This document shows, one piece after another, positions 1 through 5,082 of a stretch of 5,082 nucleotides of DNA (positions are counted from its first letter, which is position 1; each line of letters begins with the position of its first letter). The translations under genes were made by a program, and so were the position numbers. Location: NCBI GenBank assembly GCA_937967725.1, contig CALBSY010000404.1, positions 1 to 5,082 of the forward strand, given 5' to 3'. The stretch comes from an uncultured Alphaproteobacteria bacterium (GTDB lineage: Bacteria; Pseudomonadota; Alphaproteobacteria; Caulobacterales; Aquidulcibacteraceae). Under the pieces are notes generated by a model that was not told the origin of the DNA, ran no database searches, and worked only from the letters and a program-made list of their open reading frames with translations.

Positions 1-378
1 TGAGACCGCGTGCGCCGGATCGACCCCATCACCGCGACGCAGCACATTGACCGCACCAAGCCCGATCAGCACGGCGATGGTGGAAATGACGACCGTCATC
101 AGCAGCGTGCGCCAGCCGACGCGGCCGAGCGCGCCGAGGTCGCCCATCTCGGCCACACCCACAACGATGGCCGAGAACAACAGCGGCAGCACCAGCATGA
201 ACAGCAGGCCGAGAAAGATCTGTCCGATCGGCCCGGTGATGTTGGAGGTCAGCCAAAGCACCCAACCGGCGTCAGGTCCGACGCCGAGATTGACCCACAA
301 ACCCGCGACGAGCCCCACGACGAATCCGGCGAGCATCAACCAATGCAAGGGCGCGCCGAAGATTTTGGTGGTTTCCAT
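1..378 (-). CDS. Dicarboxylate/amino acid:cation symporter (DAACS/SDF family), N-terminal part, cut by window edge
   Basis: Reading the minus strand from the ATG at 378 gives 126 codons without a stop, open at the window edge. Family members are about 400-450 residues, so roughly the first third is present. Three hydrophobic segments are visible: about residues 11-32, 52-76 and 91-112. The second carries GQIFLGLLFMLVLPLLFSAI, followed by a Gly-Asp-Leu-Gly-Ala-Leu-Gly-Arg stretch. This matches the conserved TM2-TM3 region of GltP/DctA-type carriers. Such inner-membrane proteins import C4-dicarboxylates or acidic/neutral amino acids with Na+ or H+. The substrate-determining C-terminal helices lie outside the window, so no gene symbol is given. 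The start is supported by GGAGG (complement of 383-387), 4 nt before the ATG. It lies 47 nt downstream of holA in the same direction. It is unrelated in function to the preceding operon, so it may have its own promoter; none could be identified. Confidence 0.85.
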   Translation of the reverse strand, partial: METTKIFGAPLHWLMLAGFVVGLVAGLWVNLGVGPDAGWVLWLTSNITGPIGQIFLGLLFMLVLPLLFSAIVVGVAEMGDLGALGRVGWRTLLMTVVISTIAVLIGLGAVNVLRRGDGVDPAHAVS

Positions 379-424
379 GGAGCCTCCAGCGCATGTGGCT
401 AACGGCGCATGTGCGTGGGATCAA
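379..424. other. Short spacer between holA and the symporter gene
   Basis: These 46 bases hold the symporter's Shine-Dalgarno sequence and two direct copies of the 9-mer GCGCATGTG (389-397 and 405-413, 16 nt apart). I see no stem followed by a T-run on the minus strand, so there is no convincing intrinsic terminator for holA here. No clear -35/-10 pair was recognised. Read-through from holA into the symporter therefore remains possible. Confidence 0.5.
383..387 (-). promoter_or_regulatory. Shine-Dalgarno sequence of the symporter gene
   Basis: The minus strand reads GGAGG followed by CTCC and then the ATG at 378. The match to the anti-SD is strong. The 4-nt spacing is a little short but usable. 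It supports the chosen symporter start. Confidence 0.6.
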
Positions 425-1450
425 CTACTGGCCGACCAGCCTCGCGACGCCGCGATAGGCGTCAGCGGCGATCAGCTCTTGCGGAGCGCCGGCAGTCTTG
501 CAGCGCAGTTCGGCAGACCACAACACTTCGTAGGCTGCATTGAGTTTTCGGGCCGTCCATAGCCGTACTTGCGCAATGACGGCCTCGCGTTCCTTCCAAA
601 ATACCGGGGGGCGCAATTTGGCGATGGCGTCGGCGGCGCTCATCCCGCTGTCGATCATGGCGCGTGCGTCGCGCAATTGGTGCAGCCGGCGCAACAGTGC
701 GCGCAGCGCCGACACGCCGGATAGCGGTTCGATCCGCGCCAACGCCTCCACGGCTTGTGCGGCGCGGCCTTCAGCGGCGGCGAGGCTGGCGGCGTCGAGC
801 GCGCTCTCTACTTCGCCGGCGAGCAATTGGTCGATGTCTTCGAGCGTGAGTTTGCGGTCGAGGCCATGCGCATACAGCGCCAATTTATCGATCTCCCGTG
901 CGGCAAGGCCGCGATCCGGGGGGAGGGCGGCCAGGAAGGCCTCCTCCGCGTCGCGTTCGAAGGCGACGCCCTGGTCTTTGGCGCGCGACTTGGCGTACTG
1001 CACGCGTTCGGCCTCGGTCTCCTCGTAGAACGCAATGGCGGCTGCATGTTTGGCGGCCGAGAATTTTTTCACCAGGTCGGACGAGCCGGACAGTTCGCCC
1101 GCCTCGACGATCAGATAACCGGCCGCGTCGCCGCGCTCTATCCCCGCCAGCGCATCGACGATGGCCGCGTCGGCGCCCTTTCCGTCGATGCGCGCCCACA
1201 CGATGGTTGGCCCGCCCAGCAGCGACTGCGCCGCGAGCGCATCGGCCAAACGCGCGCTGTCCTTCTTGATCTCGTCGTCGCTAAGCTTGGTGACGGCGTA
1301 GGGATCGTCGGACTTGCCGAGCGCCCAAGCCGCAAGCTTTTGCGCCGCCTCGTGGCTGAAGCTTTGGTTAGGCCCATAGAGCAGAACGGCGCGGACATCC
1401 TTGTCCGGCTTGTCCAGAAAACGCCGGACGCCAGCGCCGGAAATTTTCAC
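425..1450 (-). CDS. holA: DNA polymerase III subunit delta (clamp-loader subunit)
   Basis: Encodes 341 residues, close to the 343 of E. coli HolA. The delta subunit belongs to the clamp-loader complex (with delta-prime and tau/gamma) and opens the beta sliding clamp so it can be loaded on primed DNA. Visible family features: an N-terminal RecA-like fold beginning VLLYGPNQ (22-29), a Walker-A remnant lacking the Lys-Thr/Ser, as expected for a subunit that does not bind ATP; the segment RGLAAREIDKLALY (180-193) in the lid domain; and RPPVFWKER (280-288) in the C-terminal collar domain, matching the usual (H/R)P-x-(V/W)-F-(F/W)-(K) element. The start is GTG at 1450-1448. It shares four bases (GTGA) with the lptE TGA, which implies translational coupling. 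A weak purine-rich GAGGCGGG lies about 12 nt upstream. The stop is TAG. An internal ATG start would truncate the conserved N-terminal domain and is unlikely. Confidence 0.93.
   Translation of the reverse strand: MKISGAGVRRFLDKPDKDVRAVLLYGPNQSFSHEAAQKLAAWALGKSDDPYAVTKLSDDEIKKDSARLADALAAQSLLGGPTIVWARIDGKGADAAIVDALAGIERGDAAGYLIVEAGELSGSSDLVKKFSAAKHAAAIAFYEETEAERVQYAKSRAKDQGVAFERDAEEAFLAALPPDRGLAAREIDKLALYAHGLDRKLTLEDIDQLLAGEVESALDAASLAAAEGRAAQAVEALARIEPLSGVSALRALLRRLHQLRDARAMIDSGMSAADAIAKLRPPVFWKEREAVIAQVRLWTARKLNAAYEVLWSAELRCKTAGAPQELIAADAYRGVARLVGQ
1447..1450 (-). other. GTGA stop-start overlap joining lptE and holA
   Basis: On the minus strand the holA start codon GTG (1450-1448) overlaps the lptE stop TGA (1449-1447). 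Such four-base overlaps commonly let ribosomes that finish the upstream gene re-initiate on the downstream one. This suits the weak holA ribosome-binding site. Confidence 0.8.
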
Positions 1451-1935
1451 CGCGCCGCGCCCGCCTCGCGCGATTGCGCCACCCGCAGCGCCAGCTCAGC
1501 GCGGAAGCGTTGCGCCATGGTTTCGGCGGCGCGCTCGCGCGCATCGTCTTGCGCGGCGATCTCGCCGAACGCCGCGGTCGGAATATCGTAGTTCACTACC
1601 GTGAACACCGAGCCGCGCATCACGTCGCCCTGTGGCGGCGTCAGCACGTAATTGGCGATCAGCCGCAACTCCGCGCGGGTGGCCGATTCGTCGACCCGGA
1701 TGCCGAGCGGCGTTACTTGTTCGGAGAGCGTGATCTCCAGCACCATCGGTGCGGCGGCGCCGTCCTCCACCGCAAGAATGCGGTCGAGTTCGCGTTTCAG
1801 GACGTGGCCGGCTTTGCCGTCGATTTGGCGCACCTCCACAGGGCCGATGGCCTGGCCGCCGCCGGCGGGCGCGTACATGGGCTGAAAGCCGCAGGCGGCG
1901 AGCAGCAAGGTGAGGCTGGCGATCAACACGCGCAT
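1447..1935 (-). CDS. lptE: LPS-assembly lipoprotein LptE
   Basis: Encodes 162 residues. LptE is the outer-membrane lipoprotein that plugs the LptD barrel and helps deliver lipopolysaccharide to the cell surface. A short lipoprotein signal peptide is visible: Arg-2, a hydrophobic run, then the lipobox LAAC with the lipidated Cys at residue 15. The mature protein begins CGFQPMY, and CGF-x-P-(L/M)-Y is typical of alphaproteobacterial LptE. Further on are a RAELRLIANYVL segment (87-98) and a C-terminal region with YDIPTAAFGEIAAQDDARER (117-136), which resembles the conserved end of the family, where an aromatic/Ala-rich stretch precedes an (A/D)-A-R-x-R-A helix. An in-frame ATG upstream at 1995 lies inside leuS and would bury the signal peptide behind 20 polar residues. 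The ATG at 1935 is preferred because it gives a proper signal peptide and has an SD 9 nt upstream. The gene follows leuS by 19 nt and overlaps holA by 4. Confidence 0.9.
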   Translation of the reverse strand: MRVLIASLTLLLAACGFQPMYAPAGGGQAIGPVEVRQIDGKAGHVLKRELDRILAVEDGAAAPMVLEITLSEQVTPLGIRVDESATRAELRLIANYVLTPPQGDVMRGSVFTVVNYDIPTAAFGEIAAQDDARERAAETMAQRFRAELALRVAQSREAGAAR

Positions 1936-1944
1936 CAAGGGATT

Positions 1945-1949
1945 CTCCC
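1945..1949 (-). promoter_or_regulatory. Shine-Dalgarno sequence deciding the lptE start
   Basis: The minus strand reads GGGAG, then nine bases, then the ATG at 1935. It lies in the 19-nt gap after the leuS TAG and supports the internal ATG over the longer in-frame start at 1995. Confidence 0.65.
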
Positions 1950-1954
1950 GCCCG

Positions 1955-4537
1955 CTAATTTGCCACGATATTGACGATCCTGTCCTGGACAACAATCACC
2001 TTGCGGACGGTCTGCCCAGCAAGAAATTGCGCCACGGACGGGTGCTGCAAGGCCTGTTCGCGAACCTCGGCTTCTGCCGCGCCTTTGGCTGCTTCGATTT
2101 CCGCACGCTTCTTGCCGTTGACCTGTATCGGCAGCGTCACCGTGTTGCGGGCGGCCAGTTCCGGATCAGCGGCCGGCCACGGCGCGCTAGCGGCGAAGGG
2201 CTCGAAACCCAGCCTCTCCCAGCATTCCTCCGCCAAGTGCGGCATGAACGGCGAGATCAGCTGGGTGAGAATCCGCAGCGCTTCGCCGCGTGCGAAAACC
2301 GCAGCCTCGTCATCGCCTTTCAATTTGGCGATGGCGTTGACCAGTTCGTAGCACTTGGCGACCGCGACATTGAAGCGGAAGTGCTCGATGTCGGCGGTAA
2401 CATGTTGGATGGCGCGGTGCGCCAGCTGACGCAGCGCGTGCGCCTCGCCCTGCATCGCTGGCGCTGCCTCGTCCGGTTCGGGAGCGGGGCGCCCGTGCGC
2501 GTCGACCAACGTCCACACGCGCTGCACAAAACCCCATGCGCCTTTGACGCCGGAGGCTGTCCATTCGACGTCACGCTCGGGCGGTGAATCCGACAGCACG
2601 AACCAGCGCGCGACATCGGCGCCGAAATCGGTCACGAACGCATCGAGATCGACGACGTTCTTCTTCGATTTCGACATTTTCTCGATGGCGCCGATTTCCA
2701 CTGCTTGACCGGTCGCAACGTCGATGCGAGCGCCGTCTTTAAGCTCGGTCTCCTCCGGCAACAGCCATTGGCCAGACGCCGATTTGTACGTCTCGTGTAC
2801 GACCATGCCTTGCGTAAACAGGCTCTTGAACGGCTCGCCATCGGCGGGACTGTCGAGATAGCCGCAATCGCGCATGGCGCGGGTGAAGAAGCGCGCATAC
2901 AGCAAGTGCAGCACCGCGTGCTCGACGCCGCCGACATATTGATCGACCGGTAGCCAATAGTTGGCCAGCTTCTTGTCGAACGGCCGCGCTTCGTTCTGCG
3001 GATCGGCAAAGCGCGCGAAATACCAGGCGCTGTCGACGAACGTATCCAGCGTGTCGGTTTCGCGCTCGGCTTTACCGCCGCATTGCGGGCAGTCGACTTG
3101 CTTCCAAGTCGGATGATGCGCGAGCGGGTTGCCAGGTTTGTCGAACTTCACGTCTTCCGGCAGCGCGACAGGCAGATCCTTTTCAGGCGCCGGAACGACG
3201 CCGCACTTGGCGCAATGAATCGCCGGAATCGGACAGCCCCAATAGCGTTGGCGTGAAACACCCCAATCGCGCAGTCTCCATTGCGTTGTCGCTTCGCCGG
3301 CGCCGAGCTTCTCCAACTCCGCGATAGCACGCGCGATCGCCTCACGAGAGGGGAGGCCGTCCAGAAACTTGGAATTGAACGCGACGCCGTCGCCGACGAA
3401 CGGCTCTTGCGCGACGCTGAAGGTCGCCTCATCGGCGCCGGGCGGAAGCACCACGGGCAGGATCGGCAGCTTGTACTTGCTGGCGAATGCATGGTCGCTC
3501 TCGTCGTGACCGGGACAGCCATAGAGCGCGCCGGTGCCGTACTGCGACAGCACGAAATTTGCGCCCCACACCGGCAATTCCCAGCTCGGGTCGAACGGGT
3601 GCCTGACCTTGAGGCCGAGATCGACGCCGAACTTTTCCGCCTTCTCAATGTCGGCTTCCGAGGTGCCAAGATGCGCGCACGCTTCGATAAATTGCGCGAC
3701 TTCCGGTTTGCGCAGTGCGATTTCTTTGGTCAGTGGATGATCCGGCGCCAACGCAACAAAACTTGCGCCGAACAGCGTATCCGGTCGCGTGGTGAAGACG
3801 TCGATCTTCGCCTCGCTATCCACGATGTCGAACTTGAAGCGCGCGCCATGGCTCTTGCCGATCCAGTTTGACTGCATCAGCCGCACTTTGTCGGGCCATT
3901 TGTCGAGGCTGCCGATCGCGTCGAGCAAGTCGTCAGCGTACGCCGTGACGCGGAACATCCATTGTTCGAGTTCGCGCGTTTCCACCGGCGCGCCGGAGCG
4001 CCAGCCCTTGCCATCGACCACCTGCTCGTTGGCGAGCACGGTCTGGTCGACCGGGTCCCAGTTCACTTTCTGCTTTTTGCGATAGACCAGGCCTTTCTTC
4101 CAGAAGGCCAGGAACATCGTTTGCTGATGTTTGTAATAGGAAGGATCGCAGGTCGCGAGTTCGCGTTCCCAATCGATCGCCAGGCCAAGCAGCTTCAGCT
4201 GACCGCGCATCGCCTCGATGTTGGCGTAGGTCCAATTCTTGGGGTGGACGCCCTTTTCCATCGCCGCATTTTCGGCCGGCAGCCCGAACGCATCCCATCC
4301 CATCGGGTGCAGCACATTGTAGCCGTTCGCTCGGCGGAAGCGGGCGATGACGTCGCCCATCGCATAGTTGCGCGAGTGCCCGACATGGATGCGCCCCGAC
4401 GGGTAGGGGAACATCTCAAGGATGTAGGCTTTCGGCTTGCCCCTGGCTTCCTCGGGCGAGAGCGCGCGATCGATGCCGGCGCGCGTCCAGCGCTCGCGCC
4501 ACTTCGGCTCGACTTCACGATGATTGTAACGCGACAT
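1955..4537 (-). CDS. leuS: Leucyl-tRNA synthetase
   Basis: Encodes 860 residues, the usual bacterial length. The cytoplasmic class Ia enzyme joins leucine to tRNA-Leu using ATP and edits mischarged products. Domains in order: catalytic Rossmann fold with the HIGH-type motif HVGH (51-54) after MFPYPSGRI; the CP1 editing domain (about 225-420) with TTRPDT (249-254) and GTGALYGCPGHDESDHAFA (334-352), which includes the conserved acidic residue that binds the amino group of the editing substrate; a metal-site-like insert with CAKC (442-445) and CPQC (483-486); the catalytic-core stretch GGVEHAVLHLLYARFF (536-551); KMSKS (620-624); a helical anticodon-type domain (about 665-790); and a C-terminal domain with LPIQVNGKKRAEI (802-814). 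All catalytic signatures are intact, so it is presumably functional. The first zinc site found in E. coli LeuRS (WCPN...CCWRC) is absent here: the sequence is WDPVD (160-164) and KGWRSG (177-182). I believe this is normal for alphaproteobacteria. The start ATG at 4537 has GAGGG 8 nt upstream; the stop is TAG. Confidence 0.98.
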   Translation of the reverse strand: MSRYNHREVEPKWRERWTRAGIDRALSPEEARGKPKAYILEMFPYPSGRIHVGHSRNYAMGDVIARFRRANGYNVLHPMGWDAFGLPAENAAMEKGVHPKNWTYANIEAMRGQLKLLGLAIDWERELATCDPSYYKHQQTMFLAFWKKGLVYRKKQKVNWDPVDQTVLANEQVVDGKGWRSGAPVETRELEQWMFRVTAYADDLLDAIGSLDKWPDKVRLMQSNWIGKSHGARFKFDIVDSEAKIDVFTTRPDTLFGASFVALAPDHPLTKEIALRKPEVAQFIEACAHLGTSEADIEKAEKFGVDLGLKVRHPFDPSWELPVWGANFVLSQYGTGALYGCPGHDESDHAFASKYKLPILPVVLPPGADEATFSVAQEPFVGDGVAFNSKFLDGLPSREAIARAIAELEKLGAGEATTQWRLRDWGVSRQRYWGCPIPAIHCAKCGVVPAPEKDLPVALPEDVKFDKPGNPLAHHPTWKQVDCPQCGGKAERETDTLDTFVDSAWYFARFADPQNEARPFDKKLANYWLPVDQYVGGVEHAVLHLLYARFFTRAMRDCGYLDSPADGEPFKSLFTQGMVVHETYKSASGQWLLPEETELKDGARIDVATGQAVEIGAIEKMSKSKKNVVDLDAFVTDFGADVARWFVLSDSPPERDVEWTASGVKGAWGFVQRVWTLVDAHGRPAPEPDEAAPAMQGEAHALRQLAHRAIQHVTADIEHFRFNVAVAKCYELVNAIAKLKGDDEAAVFARGEALRILTQLISPFMPHLAEECWERLGFEPFAASAPWPAADPELAARNTVTLPIQVNGKKRAEIEAAKGAAEAEVREQALQHPSVAQFLAGQTVRKVIVVQDRIVNIVAN

Positions 4538-4545
4538 GTTTCACG

Positions 4546-4550
4546 CCCTC
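4546..4550 (-). promoter_or_regulatory. Shine-Dalgarno sequence of leuS
   Basis: The minus strand reads GAGGG, then eight bases, then the leuS ATG. It overlaps the TGA stop of the upstream DUF3576 reading frame. In the frame as sequenced, ribosomes finishing that gene would stop directly on the leuS initiation site. Confidence 0.6.
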
Positions 4551-5082
4551 AGCAGAGCGTTTGGTGGCCGCAAACGCGGGCGGTGTCTAGTTCCTGACCG
4601 TGCTGAGTCGGAGTTGGCGCGCGCGCGAGAATCGCGTTCTCGATCTGGGTCTCGGTTCCTGGATCGACCGACGCATCCACCCAGGCGCCATTGGTCTGGG
4701 TTTGACGGAAGATCGACACGTTGAGCGCGTCGGCGCGCAAGCGGGTGTCGAGGATATAGACGGTGGCCTTGAAGCGCTCGCTCGGCGTGGTCGGATCCGA
4801 GTACCAATCGGTGATGATGACGCCGCCGAACGGATCGGCCGAGGCCAGGGGCATGAAGGACATGGTGTCCAGGGACGCGCGCCACAGGAAGCTGTTGACG
4901 CCGATCCCGGGCCCGGCCTGTCCGGGCTCCAAAGGCGCATCCGAATTGCCGATCGAAAGGCCGCCAGGGCCGAAGAGGCTGCCGATATCGTTGTAGCCGC
5001 CGGCATGCCCGCCCCTATTTCCCTTCCCGCCCGTCGACTTCCCGTAATCCAAGTTCGGGTCAGCCTCGGCGCATGCGCCAAT
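4549..5082 (-). CDS. DUF3576 family lipoprotein, N-terminus cut by window edge, C-terminus probably frameshifted
   Basis: The frame is open from the window edge (177 codons visible) to the TGA at 4551-4549. The visible protein begins IGACAEADPNLDYGKS. The I-G-A-C lipobox implies a lipoprotein lipidated at the Cys encoded at 5073-5071, with Ala at +2 favouring the outer membrane; the rest of the signal peptide is outside the window. After a Gly-rich linker comes the DUF3576 core: GIGVNSFLWRASLDTMSFMP, ASADPFGGVIITDWYSDP, RFKATVYILDTRLRADALNV and TQIENAILARA. The family's function is not established; it is commonly found next to leuS in alphaproteobacteria. Family members usually finish ILxRARQLR plus a short tail. 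Here the frame instead runs into PTPTQHGQELDT and about 16 more residues of unfamiliar sequence. The expected RQLRLSTVRN and a TAG (4589-4587) are present in another frame. The natural end is therefore probably 4587, with a 2-nt loss at 4618-4627 (a real mutation or a sequencing error). Confidence 0.85.
   Translation of the reverse strand: MGACAEADPNLDYGKSTGGKGNRGGHAGGYNDIGSLFGPGGLSIGNSDAPLEPGQAGPGIGVNSFLWRASLDTMSFMPLASADPFGGVIITDWYSDPTTPSERFKATVYILDTRLRADALNVSIFRQTQTNGAWVDASVDPGTETQIENAILARAPTPTQHGQELDTARVCGHQTLC
4557..4577 (-). repeat. Inverted repeat (7-bp stem, 7-nt loop) just upstream of leuS
   Basis: GCGTTTG at 4557-4563 and CAAACGC at 4571-4577 are perfect reverse complements separated by seven bases. 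In the minus-strand transcript they could form a small hairpin ending 6 nt before the leuS Shine-Dalgarno sequence. No T-run follows, so it is not an intrinsic terminator. If the DUF3576 gene originally ended at 4587, the hairpin would lie wholly in the intergenic leader of leuS. A stem this size can arise by chance in GC-rich DNA. Confidence 0.4.
4618..4627 (-). other. CG-dinucleotide run at the likely frameshift in the DUF3576 gene
   Basis: The run (CG)5 lies where the frame carrying ENAILARA must switch to the frame carrying RQLRLSTVRN. Adding one CG unit would give ILARARQLRLSTVRN and a TAG at 4589-4587, which agrees with the usual family ending. Removing one base would give ILARRQLR, which fits less well. 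Short alternating CG runs are prone to slippage and to sequencing error. Confidence 0.6.

Noticed and set aside
10..402. Plus-strand open frame of 130 codons opposite the symporter
   Set aside because: It is the antisense of a clear membrane-protein frame. Its composition is Gln/His/Asp/Arg-rich, as expected from the complement of hydrophobic codons, and it resembles no known family.
755..1591. Plus-strand open frame of 278 codons opposite holA and the end of lptE
   Set aside because: It is long only because GC-rich coding DNA has few stops on its complement. It spans two recognised genes and shows no family motif.
1936..1995. Longer lptE start at 1995
   Set aside because: It overlaps leuS and adds 20 polar residues before an otherwise perfect lipoprotein signal peptide. 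The ATG at 1935 has a well-placed SD.
1910..2587. Plus-strand open frame of 225 codons opposite the 3' part of leuS
   Set aside because: It is a shadow of leuS, whose C-terminal domain motifs are intact on the minus strand. No recognisable protein features.
4557..4577. Intrinsic terminator between the DUF3576 gene and leuS
   Set aside because: There is a 7-bp stem, but it is not followed by a T-run and it lies directly before the leuS ribosome-binding site.
3962..4597. Plus-strand open frame of 211 codons opposite the 5' part of leuS
   Set aside because: It lies antisense to the HVGH catalytic region and has no plausible domain.
4587..5081. Minus-strand open frame of 164 codons overlapping the DUF3576 gene in another frame
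   Set aside because: Only its last ten codons or so (RQLRLSTVRN) look real, as the displaced end of DUF3576. The rest is Arg/Ser/Pro-rich shadow sequence.
1..5082. Novel defence, mobile or CRISPR system
   Set aside because: All genes are ordinary core functions in a conserved order. No repeat arrays, integrase or transposase motifs, or composition shift were seen.

Overview
The window comes from a GC-rich genome, most probably an alphaproteobacterium. The evidence is the gene order (a DUF3576 lipoprotein, then leuS, lptE and holA), the alphaproteobacterial style of the leucyl-tRNA synthetase (GTGALYGCPGHD in the editing domain, two CxxC pairs in the insert) and an LptE that matures at Cys-Gly-Phe. 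I cannot assign a genus from the sequence alone. All five recognisable genes lie on the minus strand and are read from high to low coordinates.

Layout in transcription order. At 5082-4549 is a DUF3576 lipoprotein whose signal peptide is cut by the window edge. Its C-terminus looks frameshifted within a short CG-dinucleotide run. At 4537-1955 is a complete leuS (860 residues). At 1935-1447 is lptE, the outer-membrane LPS-assembly lipoprotein. At 1450-425 is holA, the DNA polymerase III delta subunit, whose GTG start overlaps the lptE stop. At 378-1 is the N-terminal third of a dicarboxylate/amino acid:cation symporter that runs off the window.

The DUF3576-leuS-lptE-holA block is tightly packed (gaps of 11 and 19 nt, then a 4-nt overlap). 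It reads as one housekeeping operon linking translation, outer-membrane biogenesis and replication. The symporter follows holA after 47 nt and has its own good Shine-Dalgarno sequence. Functionally it does not belong with the other genes, and it may be either read through or separately transcribed.

I saw no RNA gene, mobile element, CRISPR array, phage gene or novel system. No gene-free stretch exceeds 50 bases. The points most worth a second look are the apparent frameshift at the end of the DUF3576 gene and the small hairpin just upstream of leuS.
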